Below the pieces are notes generated by a model. It had not been told where the DNA came from. It saw only the letters and a program-made list of their open reading frames with translations, and made no database searches. Shown one piece after another: positions 17,825-26,559 of a DNA stretch of 64,000 nt; position 1 is the first letter of the stretch; every line of letters begins with the position of its first letter. A program made the position numbers and the translations under genes. Source of the stretch: Azovibrio sp. (lineage in GTDB: Bacteria > Pseudomonadota > Gammaproteobacteria > Burkholderiales > Rhodocyclaceae); contig JAOAIO010000001.1 in assembly GCA_026414665.1 (NCBI GenBank), forward strand, positions 37,242 to 101,241. The letters are read 5' to 3'.

Positions 17825-18498
17825 ACGTCACCCAGGATATGTCCATCCTGCACCTGATTCTCGAAGCTTCCGCCGTGGTCCAGGCGGTGATGGCCATCCT
17901 CGTCGGGGTGTCCTTCATGTCCTGGTACTACATCTTCATGAAGTGGTTCGCGGTGCGCGACTCGCGGCAGAAGACGGAGGATTTCGAGCGCGATTTCTGG
18001 TCCGGCGGCGACCTGAACAGCCTCTACAACAGCGCGGTGAACGATCGCCATCACGCCGGCAGCATGGAGCGCATCTTCGAAGCCGGTTTCCGCGAATTCA
18101 CCAAGCTGCGCGGCCAAAAAGGACTCGAACCCAGCGACGTGATCGACGGCGCCCGCCGCGCCATGCGCGCTACCTACCAGCGCGAGCTGGATGCGCTCGA
18201 AGCCCATCTGGCCTTCCTCGCCTCCGTCGGTTCCGTCTCTCCCTACATCGGCCTGTTCGGCACCGTCTGGGGCATCATGCACGCCTTCCGCGCTTTGGGC
18301 AACGTGGGCCAGGCTACGCTCGCTTCGGTGGCGCCGGGCATCGCCGAAGCTTTGGTGGCCACGGCGATTGGCCTCTTTGCCGCGATTCCCGCGGTGCTCG
18401 CCTATAACCGCTTCTCGCATGACATCGACCGGCTCGCCACGCGTTACGAATCCTTCATGGAAGAGTTCTCCAACATCCTGCAACGTCAGATGAGATAA
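17821..18498 (+). CDS. tolQ: Tol-Pal proton-channel subunit TolQ
   Basis: A 225-residue inner-membrane protein of the TolQ/ExbB/MotA family. The start is the ATG at 17821 ([21 protein letters not shown]); the long ORF from 17323 is a read-through of the same frame. Three membrane segments are visible: near residues 12-36, then [19 protein letters not shown], then [20 protein letters not shown] with the conserved proton-path threonine/alanine region. It forms the 5:2 motor with TolR that energises TolA and outer-membrane constriction at division. Confidence 0.96.
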   Translation: MNVTQDMSILHLILEASAVVQAVMAILVGVSFMSWYYIFMKWFAVRDSRQKTEDFERDFWSGGDLNSLYNSAVNDRHHAGSMERIFEAGFREFTKLRGQKGLEPSDVIDGARRAMRATYQRELDALEAHLAFLASVGSVSPYIGLFGTVWGIMHAFRALGNVGQATLASVAPGIAEALVATAIGLFAAIPAVLAYNRFSHDIDRLATRYESFMEEFSNILQRQMR

Positions 18499-18501
18499 GC
18501 C

Positions 18502-18906
18502 ATGCGCCGTGCCCGTCGTCTCAAGAACGAAATCAACGTCGTGCCTTACATCGACGTGATGCTGGTGCTCTTGGTCATCTTCATGGTCGCCACCCCGATG
18601 ATGCAGACCGGCTCCGTCGATCTGCCCAGCGTCGGCCAGGCCAACACCCCGCCGGAAAACCCCTTGCGGGTCACCGTGGGCCCCACCGGGGAACTGGCGG
18701 TGCAGGACGGCAGCGGCAAGTCCCGCAGTGTCAGCCGCAGCGAACTGGCGCCCCTATTAGCCGCGGAACTCGCCAAGAACCCCGAAGCCGCGGTACTCGT
18801 GGCCGGCGATAAGCAGGCCAGCTATGCATCCGTGCTGGCGGCCCTGAATGAAATCAAGGCCCTGGGCTTTAAGCGGGTCGGCTTGGAAACCACGCGCAGC
18901 AAATGA
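18502..18906 (+). CDS. tolR: Tol-Pal motor subunit TolR
   Basis: A 134-residue ExbD/TolR protein with one N-terminal membrane helix, INVVPYIDVMLVLLVIFMVATPM. The Asp of YIDVMLVLLVIF is the essential proton-carrying residue. The periplasmic domain follows and ends with IKALGFKRVGLETTRS. The gene begins 3 bases after tolQ and overlaps tolA by 4 bases. Length is close to the family norm. Confidence 0.95.
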   Translation: MRRARRLKNEINVVPYIDVMLVLLVIFMVATPMMQTGSVDLPSVGQANTPPENPLRVTVGPTGELAVQDGSGKSRSVSRSELAPLLAAELAKNPEAAVLVAGDKQASYASVLAALNEIKALGFKRVGLETTRSK

Positions 18907-19715
18907 TTCCCAGCGCTCCCCAGGAACCCGGCAAGGGCAAGGCTCTGGCGCTCGCCATCGCGGTGCACCTGTTGCTCGCGCTGGCGCTCTTTCTGGGGGT
19001 GCAATGGAAGACGGAAGAGACCGCGGTCGAGGTCGAGCTCTGGTCGCCGGTGCCGCGCCAGGCGACTTCGCCGCCGCCCCCCAGGGAGCAGCCGAAGCCG
19101 GAAGCCAAGCCCGAACCGAAGCCCGAGCCGCGGGTGGAGCCGGAGCCCGGCCCCGTGGCGAAGCCCGACATCGCCGTGAAGAAGGAAGAGAAGCGCGCTG
19201 AGCCGAAAAAGCCGGAGCCCAAGCCCGAACCCAAGCCTGAGCCGAAGAAACCAGAACCTAAGCCCGAGTCGAAACCGGAGCCGAAAAAGCCGGAGCCGCC
19301 CAAAGACCCGTTCAAGGACCTGTTGGACCAGGAGCTAAAGCAGACCCAGCGCCACAGCCAAGCCCAGGCCCGCGCCAGCCAGGAAGATCGGCTCAAAGCG
19401 CTGGCCGCGGAGGAGCAGAAGGCCGCCGGCCGGCGCAGCGCCGAGGGCGGCTGGGTGGACAAGATTCGCGCCAAGATACGCGGCAACGTGATCCTGCCGC
19501 CCAATTTGCAGGGCAACCCCGAGGCCGAGTTCGAGGTCACGCAATTGCCGACCGGCGAGGTGATCGGCGTGCGCCTGCGCCGTTCGAGTGGCCATGCGGC
19601 GCTCGATGCGGCCATCGAGCGGGCCATCCTCAAATCCTCGCCTTTGCCCAAGCCTGACGATCCGGCCGTATTCCAGCGGGTCCTGAACATCAAATACCGT
19701 CCTTTCCCCGAATGA
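18903..19715 (+). CDS. tolA: Tol-Pal periplasm-spanning protein TolA
   Basis: A 270-residue protein anchored by one N-terminal helix (ALALAIAVHLLLALALFLGVQW). Next comes a long Lys/Pro/Glu-rich segment of PKPEPKP-type repeats (about residues 60-135) and a helical stretch with QTQRHSQAQARASQEDR. The C-terminal TolA domain is VDKIRAKIRGNVILPP...AALDAAIERAILKSSPLP. It transmits TolQR energy to TolB and Pal at the outer membrane. The repeat linker is KPEP-type rather than the Ala/Lys-rich helix of E. coli TolA, as in TonB. Confidence 0.93.
   Translation: MIPSAPQEPGKGKALALAIAVHLLLALALFLGVQWKTEETAVEVELWSPVPRQATSPPPPREQPKPEAKPEPKPEPRVEPEPGPVAKPDIAVKKEEKRAEPKKPEPKPEPKPEPKKPEPKPESKPEPKKPEPPKDPFKDLLDQELKQTQRHSQAQARASQEDRLKALAAEEQKAAGRRSAEGGWVDKIRAKIRGNVILPPNLQGNPEAEFEVTQLPTGEVIGVRLRRSSGHAALDAAIERAILKSSPLPKPDDPAVFQRVLNIKYRPFPE
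19081..19302 (+). repeat. KPEP-encoding low-complexity repeat in tolA
   Basis: An imperfect run of codons for Lys-Pro-Glu-Pro units (for example AAGCCCGAACCCAAGCCTGA and variants) inside tolA. It encodes an extended, highly charged linker across the periplasm. Its length could vary by slippage between strains. Confidence 0.8.
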
Positions 19716-19716
19716 C

Positions 19717-19744
19717 TTGGCGCGCGAGGAACGGTCTGTATAAT
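19717..19744 (+). promoter_or_regulatory. Candidate internal promoter before tolB
   Basis: TTGGCG (19717-19722) and a perfect TATAAT (19739-19744) are separated by 16 bases, in the 43-base gap between tolA and tolB. This would allow tolB-pal-cpoB to be expressed apart from tolQRA, as is known for the E. coli cluster. Sequence evidence only. Confidence 0.45.
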
Positions 19745-19758
19745 CGCCCGGAGACAAA

Positions 19759-21060
19759 ATGCCCTTGCAGAACATGAACTTGTCAAATTCTCGTCGTTTC
19801 GTCCTGGCGGGGATCGCCGCCTTCTTGCTAGGGGGCGCGGGTCTCGTTCAGGCGCAGCTCTCGATCCAGATCACCGGCGCGGGCGCCAACCAGATCCCTG
19901 TCGCCATTGCCGATTTCGGCGGCGATGTCGGCACGAGCCGGGCGCTGACCTCCGTGGTGCGCGCCGATCTCGAGCGCAGCGGCTTGTTCCGGCTCGTGGA
20001 TGCGAGCGGCGCCGCGCTCACCGAAGCCTCCCCAGTGGATTACATGGCCTGGAAGGCTCGGGGGGCTGACGCGCTGGCCGCGGGCAGCTTGGGGCCTAGC
20101 CCCGATGGCCGCCTGGAGGCCCGCTTCCGCCTCTATGACGTGAACCGCCAGAACAACCTGGGCGGCGCCGCCTACCTGACCACCGTGCCCCAGCTGCGGG
20201 CGGCCGGGCACCGGATCGCCGACTACATCTATGAGAAGCTCACCGGCGAGCGCGGCATCTTCTCCACCCGCATCGCCTACGTGGTCAAGTCGGGCGGCCG
20301 CTACGAGCTGCAAATCGCCGACTCCGACGGCCAGAACGCCCAGACCGCCCTGGTTTCCCGGGAGCCCATCATCTCCCCGGCCTGGTCGCCTGACGGCAGC
20401 CGCATCGCCTACGTCTCGTTCGAGAACAAGAAGCCCATCGTCTTCGTGCACTCCCTGGCTACCGGCAAGCGCCATGTGGTTGCCAATTTCAAGGGTTCGA
20501 ACTCCGCGCCGGCCTGGTCGCCCGACGGCCAGCGCTTGGCCGTGGTGCTCACCAAGGATGGCAGCTCCCAGATCTATCTCATCAGCGCCAGCGGCGGTGC
20601 CGCGCAGCGCCTCACCAGCTCCGCCGGCATCGACACAGAGCCGCAGTTCTCCCCGGACGGCGCCTGGGTCTATTTCACCTCTGACCGGGGCGGCAGCCCG
20701 CAGATTTACCGGGTCTCGACGAGCGGCGGCGCGCCGGAGCGGGTCACGTTCGAGGGTAACTACAACGTCACGCCGCGCCCCTCGCCTGATGGCAAGAGCC
20801 TGGCTTTCATCGCCCGGCGCGAAGGCCGCTTTCAGCTCGCCATCATGGATTTGGCCAGCCGCCAGGTGCAGATCCTGTCGGATTCGCACAAGGACGAGTC
20901 GCCCAGTTTCGCCCCCAATAGCCGCATGATCCTTCTGGCCACGGAGATTGGTGGCCGCGGCGTGTTGTCCGCCGTGTCGGCGGATGGGCGCATCAAACAG
21001 CGCTTGTCGGTGGCGGCAGGCGATGTGCGGGAACCCGCCTGGGGTCCCTTCTTTCAGTAA
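19759..21060 (+). CDS. tolB: Tol-Pal periplasmic beta-propeller TolB
   Basis: A 433-residue secreted protein. The N-terminus has a signal peptide ([22 protein letters not shown], cleavage after AQA). The TolB N-terminal domain (residues ~25-160) is followed by a six-bladed propeller whose blades carry [42 protein letters not shown] and [15 protein letters not shown] second in-frame ATG 15 bases downstream is an alternative start. It binds Pal and TolA in the periplasm. Confidence 0.96.
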   Translation: MPLQNMNLSNSRRFVLAGIAAFLLGGAGLVQAQLSIQITGAGANQIPVAIADFGGDVGTSRALTSVVRADLERSGLFRLVDASGAALTEASPVDYMAWKARGADALAAGSLGPSPDGRLEARFRLYDVNRQNNLGGAAYLTTVPQLRAAGHRIADYIYEKLTGERGIFSTRIAYVVKSGGRYELQIADSDGQNAQTALVSREPIISPAWSPDGSRIAYVSFENKKPIVFVHSLATGKRHVVANFKGSNSAPAWSPDGQRLAVVLTKDGSSQIYLISASGGAAQRLTSSAGIDTEPQFSPDGAWVYFTSDRGGSPQIYRVSTSGGAPERVTFEGNYNVTPRPSPDGKSLAFIARREGRFQLAIMDLASRQVQILSDSHKDESPSFAPNSRMILLATEIGGRGVLSAVSADGRIKQRLSVAAGDVREPAWGPFFQ

Positions 21061-21096
21061 TTGATCGAGCCAACAGACGAGATGGAGCTAAAAGCG

Positions 21097-21630
21097 ATGA
21101 AAACCAGCATGAAAGTTTCCCTGGCCTCTTTGGCCGTGGCCCTGGCCCTGGCCGGCTGCGGCAGTACCGGTGACAAGGAGGGCGGCGCCCCGGTGGAGAG
21201 CCGCGACTCCAACGCCGGCGTGGCCCGGGTCGAAGCCGGCGGCGTGCAGAGCGGCAAGCTGCCGGCCGTGCTCACCGACCCCAACAGCATCCTGTCCAAG
21301 CGCAGCATCTACTTCGCGCTCGACCGCTACGATGTGTCCGAGCAGTACCGGGCGCTCGTCAATGCGCACGCCAAGTTCCTGGTCGAGAATCGCCAATTCA
21401 AGATTCTGATCCAAGGCAACACGGATGAGCGCGGCAGCCGCGAATACAACCTCTCCCTCGGCCAGAAGCGCGCCGACGCGGTGAAGCGGATGATGGTGCT
21501 CCTCGGCGTGCGTGAGGACCAGATCGAATCGGTCAGCCTCGGCGAAGAGAAGCCGCGCGCCGAAGGCCACAACGAAGAGGCCTGGGCCGAGAACCGTCGC
21601 GCCGACATCCTCTACGCCGGCGAGTATTGA
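21097..21630 (+). CDS. pal: Peptidoglycan-associated lipoprotein Pal
   Basis: A 177-residue outer-membrane lipoprotein. I chose the ATG at 21097 (MKTSMKVSLASLAVALALAGCGS), with GGAG 9 bases upstream; the ORF-track start at 21061 is a TTG with no clear ribosome site. The lipobox LAGC sets the lipidated cysteine. The C-terminal OmpA-like domain has YFALDRYDVSEQYRALV and the peptidoglycan-binding motif GNTDERGSREYNLSLGQKRADAV. It is co-transcribed with tolB and cpoB. Confidence 0.95.
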   Translation: MKTSMKVSLASLAVALALAGCGSTGDKEGGAPVESRDSNAGVARVEAGGVQSGKLPAVLTDPNSILSKRSIYFALDRYDVSEQYRALVNAHAKFLVENRQFKILIQGNTDERGSREYNLSLGQKRADAVKRMMVLLGVREDQIESVSLGEEKPRAEGHNEEAWAENRRADILYAGEY

Positions 21631-21632
21631 TC

Positions 21633-22397
21633 ATGCCGCGCCGTCCGGTACTGCCCGCAGTCCTGCTGTGCGCCCTGCTGGCCGCGCCGGCGGCCCAGGC
21701 GGGCCTCTTCGACGACAAGGAGGCCCGCCAGCAGATCGCCGATCTGAAGGCCCAAGCCGAACAACGCTTCGATACCCAGGCCAAGGGCCAGCTCGAACTG
21801 GCGAGCCAGATCATCGCCTTGCGCGAGGAGCTCGCGCGGCTGCACGGCCAGGTCGAAACCTTGAGCTACGAGAACGAGCAGCTCAAGAAACGCCAGCAAG
21901 ACCTATATCTCGATCTCGATGCGCGCTTGCGTAAGCTCGAACCCAGCCCGCCGACCGCCGCTGCCGCGCCAGCCGCCGAAGGCGGGAGCAGCGATACCGC
22001 CACCAGCGCCCGGGGTGGCGACCCGATGGCCGAGTCCAAGGCTTATGAGGCCGCCCTCAATTTGTTCAAGAATGCCAAGTACAAGGAAGCCGCCCAGGCT
22101 TTCGAGCGTTTCGTCAAGGATTACCCGCATAGCGACCTCGCGCCGAATGCCCAGTTCTGGCTGGGCAACGCCTGGTATGCGCAAAAGGAGTGCAAGAAGG
22201 CCATCGACGCCCAGCTCGTGGTCACGAGCCGTTGGCCCGATTCGCTCCGGGCGCCCGACGCCATGCTCGCCATCGCCGATTGCCAGCGCGACTGGGGTAA
22301 CGTCCAGGCAGCGCGGCGCACGCTAACTAGCCTGGTGGCCAAATATCCCGATTCCAAGGCGGCGGCCCAGGCCCGGCAACGGCTAGGGCAGAAATAA
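21633..22397 (+). CDS. cpoB: Cell-division coordinator CpoB (YbgF)
   Basis: A 254-residue periplasmic protein. The start is the ATG at 21633; the ORF-track TTG at 21627 is only two codons earlier. A signal peptide (VLLCALLAAPAAQAG) is followed by a coiled coil (residues ~25-105, QIADLKAQAEQRF...LEKLSYENEQLKKRQQ-like pattern), a short Ala/Ser linker and three TPR-type repeats (YEAALNLFKNAKYKEAAQAFERFVKDYP; LGNAWYAQKECKKAI). It links Tol-Pal constriction with PBP1B peptidoglycan synthesis in E. coli. Confidence 0.93.
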   Translation: MPRRPVLPAVLLCALLAAPAAQAGLFDDKEARQQIADLKAQAEQRFDTQAKGQLELASQIIALREELARLHGQVETLSYENEQLKKRQQDLYLDLDARLRKLEPSPPTAAAAPAAEGGSSDTATSARGGDPMAESKAYEAALNLFKNAKYKEAAQAFERFVKDYPHSDLAPNAQFWLGNAWYAQKECKKAIDAQLVVTSRWPDSLRAPDAMLAIADCQRDWGNVQAARRTLTSLVAKYPDSKAAAQARQRLGQK

Positions 22398-23054
22398 GTG
22401 GCGCCGGATACGCCCCGTTCGCTGCGCGTCAGCGAGATTTTCTTTTCCCTGCAAGGCGAGGGCTCGCGGGTCGGCTTGCCGACCGTGTTCGTGCGTCTGA
22501 CGGGCTGCCCTTTGCGCTGCACCTGGTGCGATACCTCCCATGCCTTTAGCGGTGGCCAAAGCATGAGCCTGGCGGCCATTTTGGCGCGCGTGGCGGAGTT
22601 CCCTACCCGCCAGGTCTGCGTCACCGGTGGCGAGCCCTTGGCGCAGAAAGCCTGTCTCGACCTGCTCACGGCGCTGTGCGACCGGGGCTACGATGTCGCG
22701 CTGGAAACTTCCGGGGCGCTCGATGTGAGCCTGGTGGATCCGCGCGTGTCGCGCATCATGGATTTGAAGGCGCCGGGCTCCGGCGAGGCTAAGCGCAATC
22801 GTTGGGAAAATCTCGCCTATCTTCGCCCGCACGACGAGCTCAAGATCATCATCGCTTGCCGCGCCGACTATGAGTGGGCCAAGGCTCAGCTTGCGAAGTA
22901 CGATCTCGCCCGGCGCTGCCCGGTGCTCCTATCGCCGGCCCAGGGGCTGATCGAGCCGCGCGAGTTGGCGGAATGGATCTTGGCCGATGGCCTGCCGGTG
23001 CGTTTCCAGTTGCAGCTGCACAAGTGCCTCTGGGGTAACATTCCGGGCAGGTGA
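22398..23054 (+). CDS. queE: 7-carboxy-7-deazaguanine synthase QueE
   Basis: A 218-residue radical SAM enzyme that turns 6-carboxy-tetrahydropterin into 7-carboxy-7-deazaguanine in queuosine biosynthesis. The GTG start at 22398 follows directly on the cpoB stop. The N-terminal SLQGEGSRVGLPTVFVRLTG precedes the iron-sulfur motif CPLRCTWCD (C-x3-C-x2-C). The TGGEPLAQKA and DLKAPGSGE segments are also diagnostic. queC, for the next step, lies 450 bases downstream. Confidence 0.95.
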   Translation: MAPDTPRSLRVSEIFFSLQGEGSRVGLPTVFVRLTGCPLRCTWCDTSHAFSGGQSMSLAAILARVAEFPTRQVCVTGGEPLAQKACLDLLTALCDRGYDVALETSGALDVSLVDPRVSRIMDLKAPGSGEAKRNRWENLAYLRPHDELKIIIACRADYEWAKAQLAKYDLARRCPVLLSPAQGLIEPRELAEWILADGLPVRFQLQLHKCLWGNIPGR

Positions 23055-23076
23055 AAGCCCGCAAGAAAGGCCTGTC

Positions 23077-23439
23077 ATGGACACGAACCGCCGCCAGTTT
23101 TCGCGCATCCACTTTAGCGCCGAGGGCCGGCTTTTCTTCCCGGGTGGGGAGGCGCCGGTCGAGGTCGTCGATCTTTCCCTCAAAGGCGTTTTGCTGCGCT
23201 TAGCGCGTCCGGTCGCGCTACAGCCTGGGCAGCGCGCTACCTTGCGCGTGGCGCTGGCCGCAAGTGGCGAGGGCATCCGCATGGAGACTACGGTGGCGCA
23301 TAGCGAAGGCCAGAATGTCGGCTTGCGTTGCATCGAAATCGATCTGGACAGCATCACGCACTTGCGCCGCTTGGTGGAACTCAACCTCGGCGATGAAGCC
23401 CTCTTGCATCGGGAGTTGGAATCGCTCGTGCGATCCTGA
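23077..23439 (+). CDS. PilZ-domain protein
   Basis: A 120-residue single-domain protein. I chose the ATG at 23077 (MDTNRRQFSRIHFSAEGRL), with AGAAAGG upstream; the ORF-track start at 22987 lies inside queE. The c-di-GMP-binding RxxxR box is NRRQFSRIHF and the second motif VDLSLKGVLLRL matches the D/NxSxxG box, so both ligand motifs are intact. It may act as a stand-alone c-di-GMP effector. The target is unknown; it lies between queE and queC and is probably co-transcribed with queE. Confidence 0.85.
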   Translation: MDTNRRQFSRIHFSAEGRLFFPGGEAPVEVVDLSLKGVLLRLARPVALQPGQRATLRVALAASGEGIRMETTVAHSEGQNVGLRCIEIDLDSITHLRRLVELNLGDEALLHRELESLVRS

Positions 23440-23503
23440 GCCGCCGTGCCTATCGGGCTGCGGTTTTCGCGGTGCAGCAAACGCGGTATAGTCCGCACCC
23501 ATC

Positions 23504-24181
23504 ATGCAGCCCAAAGCCGTCGTTCTTCTCTCGGGCGGACTCGATTCCGCCACTTGCCTTGCCGAAGCCAGACACTGCGGTTTTGCCGCCTATTGCCTGT
23601 CGTTCGATTACGGCCAGCGGCACCGGGCCGAGCTCGACGCGGCCGCGCGGGTCGCCCAGGCTCTGGGGGCGGTCGAGCATCGGGTCTTGCAGCTGGATCT
23701 GCGCCAGTTCGGCGGTTCCGCCCTCACGGATACGAAACTGGACGTGCCCGTGGACGGCTTGCATCCGGGCATTCCCATCACCTATGTGCCGGCCCGCAAC
23801 ACCATCATGCTTTCCCTCGCCCTGGCCTGGGCCGAGGTGCTCGACAGCCGTGACCTGTTCGTCGGGGTGAATGCCGTCGATTATTCCGGCTACCCGGATT
23901 GTCGTCCCGAATACATCGCTGCGTTCGAGGCTATGGCGAACTTGGCTACCCGGGCCGGGGTCGAAGGCCACAAGCTGACCGTGCATACGCCGCTCATGCG
24001 CTTGTCCAAAGCGGACATCATCTTGCTCGGGCAGCGGCTTGGCGTCGATTACAGCCTGACCGTCTCCTGCTATCAGGCCGACGTGCAGGGGCGCGCCTGC
24101 GGGGTCTGCGACTCCTGCCGCTTGCGCCGCGCCGGCTTTGCCGCCGCTGGGGTGGTGGACCCTACTCGCTATCGGGATTGA
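23504..24181 (+). CDS. queC: 7-cyano-7-deazaguanine synthase QueC
   Basis: A 225-residue ATP-dependent enzyme that makes preQ0 for queuosine tRNA modification. The PP-loop is [14 protein letters not shown] near residue 10, followed by the [12 protein letters not shown] motif. [19 protein letters not shown] and [16 protein letters not shown] are conserved. The C-terminal zinc-binding cysteines are [28 protein letters not shown] hexamer lies 12 bases upstream of the start, but its -35 is poor. Confidence 0.96.
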   Translation: MQPKAVVLLSGGLDSATCLAEARHCGFAAYCLSFDYGQRHRAELDAAARVAQALGAVEHRVLQLDLRQFGGSALTDTKLDVPVDGLHPGIPITYVPARNTIMLSLALAWAEVLDSRDLFVGVNAVDYSGYPDCRPEYIAAFEAMANLATRAGVEGHKLTVHTPLMRLSKADIILLGQRLGVDYSLTVSCYQADVQGRACGVCDSCRLRRAGFAAAGVVDPTRYRD

Positions 24182-24186
24182 AAATC

Positions 24187-25302
24187 ATGGAAGCTGTCTC
24201 CAGCGTTTCGACCTCAACCCTTCTCTGGCTCGTCTTTGCCGCCGCCTTCGCCTTCGGTCTGATTGGGCAGCGCACCCATTTTTGCACCATGGGCGCGATT
24301 TCCGACATCGTGAATATGGAGGACTGGACGCGGATGCGCCAGTGGCTCCTGGCCATCGCCGTCGCCGTGCTGGGCAGCGCCGCGCTGCATGGGGCCGGGC
24401 TCATCGATCTCGATAAGAGCATCTACCGCGGCGCCAACTTCACATGGCTGGCCTATCTCATCGGCGGCTTCACCTTCGGCATCGGCATGGTGCTGGCCTC
24501 CGGTTGCGGCTCTAAGACCTTGATCCGTGTCGGCGGCGGCAATCTCAAGTCGCTCGTGGTCATGCTCGTGCTCGCCGTGTCGGCCTACATCACCATGCGC
24601 GGCATTCTTGGGGTGTTGCGTGCCAATGTGCTCGAGCCCGTCGCGTTCACGCTCGAAGGCGGGCAAGACATCCCCAACCTGCTCGAAACCGGGCTGGGCA
24701 TCGCTCCGGGCACGGCGCTTGCCGTAAGCGCTTTGGCGGTCGGTGGGGCGCTCTTGTTCTTCGTATTCCGGCAGCGCGATTTCCTCGCCTTCGACAACCT
24801 GCTCGCCGGCATCGGCACCGGTCTCGTCATCGTCGCTTGCTGGTATATCAGCGGCCACCTCGGCTACTTGCCGGAAGACCCAGAAACGCTGGAAGAAGCT
24901 TTCCGCGCCACCAACTCCGGGCGCATGGAGTCGCTTACCTTCGTGGCGCCCCAGGCCTATACGCTGGAGCTGCTCATGTTTTGGTCCGACGCCAGCCGCA
25001 AGGTCACGCTCGCCATTGCCTCGGTGCTGGGCGTTATTTGTGGTTCCTGTGCCTATGCCGTGGCGACCCGCAGCTTTCGCTGGGAAGGCTTTCGGGATGT
25101 GGAAGACACGGCCAATCACCTGATTGGCGGCGTGCTCATGGGCTTTGGCGGGGTCACGGCGATGGGCTGCTCGGTGGGGCAGGGCATTACCGGCTTTTCT
25201 ACCTTGGCGTTGGGCTCCATCGTCACCTTCGCCGCCATCGTCGCCGGGGCATGGGCGGCGCTCAAGTACCAATACTGGCGGGCGATGCGCGCCGATGCCT
25301 AA
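24187..25302 (+). CDS. YeeE/YedE (TsuA-type) thiosulfate/sulfur-compound permease
   Basis: A 371-residue polytopic membrane protein of the YeeE/YedE family. The start is the ATG at 24187 (MEAVSSVSTSTLLWLVFAAAF), just after queC; the ORF-track entry from 23899 reads back into queC. The three cysteines that relay thiosulfate in TsuA appear conserved: C33 in QRTHFCTMGA, C107 in LASGCGSKTL and C328 in TAMGCSVGQGITGFS. Internal pseudo-symmetry (two YeeE repeats) is visible. It probably imports thiosulfate or a related sulfur compound. No tusA or sulfur-oxidation gene is adjacent. Confidence 0.88.
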   Translation: MEAVSSVSTSTLLWLVFAAAFAFGLIGQRTHFCTMGAISDIVNMEDWTRMRQWLLAIAVAVLGSAALHGAGLIDLDKSIYRGANFTWLAYLIGGFTFGIGMVLASGCGSKTLIRVGGGNLKSLVVMLVLAVSAYITMRGILGVLRANVLEPVAFTLEGGQDIPNLLETGLGIAPGTALAVSALAVGGALLFFVFRQRDFLAFDNLLAGIGTGLVIVACWYISGHLGYLPEDPETLEEAFRATNSGRMESLTFVAPQAYTLELLMFWSDASRKVTLAIASVLGVICGSCAYAVATRSFRWEGFRDVEDTANHLIGGVLMGFGGVTAMGCSVGQGITGFSTLALGSIVTFAAIVAGAWAALKYQYWRAMRADA

Positions 25303-25323
25303 GGCGCGTCGGCCGCCTTTGGC

Positions 25324-25788
25324 TCATTGTGGCGTGCCTTGGCTGAGCAAGAGGCGGATGACGCGCACGGTTTCCAGGTCGGAAGCGTGATAGGCCGACT
25401 TGACGTATTCGAGATAGGCGCCATCCGGCCCTTCTTGCGCCAGCGTGGTTTGGTAAGTAAAGCGCAGATACAAGGCGCCGGGCTGCGGTTCTTCGAGGCG
25501 GATCACGAGTGAGCCGCCGGCATGATCGGGGCCGGCTTCGATATCGAAGCGAAGCCATTCTTCCGCCACGAAGCTGACCTGATCGCGGATGCGCGTCGCG
25601 CCGAAATCGAGCTCGCGCGCGCAGCCTGATTCGCTGCGCGCGAGCATGGTGCAGGCCACGAGCCCGGGTAAAAAGAGCATAGGGTTTTCCACCCGCTGCC
25701 ATAAGCCCCGCCAGAGCTGCGCCCGGGTCAAGGGCGCGAGCATGGGTTGGGCGGGGTCGTTGATTGCCACGAGATGTTCAAAGTACAT
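25324..25788 (-). CDS. SRPBCC-family protein, DUF1857/AtaL-like
   Basis: A 154-residue protein. I chose the ATG at 25788 (MYFEHLVAINDPAQPMLAPLTRAQLWRGL); the ORF-track start at 26409 runs through the oppositely oriented pseudouridine synthase gene. The pattern of an N-terminal strand, LTRAQLWRGLWQRVENP, then LDFGATRIRDQVSFV and GSLVIRLEEPQPGALYLRFTY fits the START/SRPBCC-like DUF1857 family. No catalytic role is known for bacterial members. It is monocistronic and divergent from the gene at 25852, with 63 bases between them. Confidence 0.75.
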   Translation of the reverse strand: MYFEHLVAINDPAQPMLAPLTRAQLWRGLWQRVENPMLFLPGLVACTMLARSESGCARELDFGATRIRDQVSFVAEEWLRFDIEAGPDHAGGSLVIRLEEPQPGALYLRFTYQTTLAQEGPDGAYLEYVKSAYHASDLETVRVIRLLLSQGTPQ

Positions 25789-25851
25789 GGGGCGCATTTT
25801 GCCTGGCTGTGTTCTACCTGTCACGGCGGCTGCCCGTGGTAGCATCGGCCC

Positions 25852-26559
25852 ATGCAGATCGAACGCCTCCTTCAGCAGCAAGGCTTCGGCACGCGCAAGG
25901 CGTGCCGCAGCCTCGTGCGCCGCGGTCGCTTCGCCGTCGCCGGGCAAGTCATCGACGACCCTTTCCGCGATATCGACCCGGCTGGCCTCGTGTTCACGGT
26001 CGATGGCCAGGACTGGCCCTACCGCGACAAGGCCGTCATCCTCTTGCACAAGCCGGCAGGGTATGAATGCTCGACACGGCCGCGGCACCATCCGGGCGTG
26101 CACACCCTGCTGCCGCCCCAGTTCCTGGCGCGCAACGTGCAGTGCATCGGCCGCCTCGATGCCGATACTACGGGGTTGTTGTTGCTCACCGACGATGGCC
26201 CGCTCATCCATGCGCTCTCGTCGCCTAAGCGCAAGGTGCCCAAGGTGTACCGCGTCACGCTGCGCCATCCGCTCGAGGAGGCTCAGCGCCAGGTCCTGCT
26301 GGCCGGGGTCGTGCTCAACGACGACCCGGAGCCGGCCTGCGCCGTGGCCGCCGAGCTGGTCGATCCGCACACGCTCATGCTGACGCTCACCGAAGGCCGC
26401 TATCACCAAGTCAAGCGTATGCTCGCTGCGGTCGGCAACCGTGTCGAAGCGCTCTGCCGCGTTGCCGTCGGGGGCTTGGCCTTGCCCGCCGATCTGCCGC
26501 CAGGGACGTGGCGCTGGCTCGATGCCGCTGATCTGGAGCGGCTCTGGAGCAAGACATGA
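25852..26559 (+). CDS. rsuA: RsuA-family rRNA pseudouridine synthase
   Basis: A 235-residue pseudouridine synthase. The N-terminal S4 RNA-binding domain (IERLLQQQGFGTRKACRSLVRRGRF) is followed by the catalytic core with VILLHKPAGYECS and the active-site motif GRLDADTTGLLLLTDDG, where the first Asp after RL is the nucleophile. The C-terminal LTEGRYHQVKRMLAAVGNRV is also typical. Length and lack of an extra domain fit RsuA (16S Psi516); RluE/RluB paralogues cannot be fully excluded. Its stop overlaps the oxyR start by 4 bases. Confidence 0.85.
   Translation: MQIERLLQQQGFGTRKACRSLVRRGRFAVAGQVIDDPFRDIDPAGLVFTVDGQDWPYRDKAVILLHKPAGYECSTRPRHHPGVHTLLPPQFLARNVQCIGRLDADTTGLLLLTDDGPLIHALSSPKRKVPKVYRVTLRHPLEEAQRQVLLAGVVLNDDPEPACAVAAELVDPHTLMLTLTEGRYHQVKRMLAAVGNRVEALCRVAVGGLALPADLPPGTWRWLDAADLERLWSKT

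Noticed and set aside
24214-25272. 352-residue minus-strand ORF opposite the YeeE gene
   Set aside because: No family motif, composition typical of antisense frames, fully overlaps a well-supported gene.
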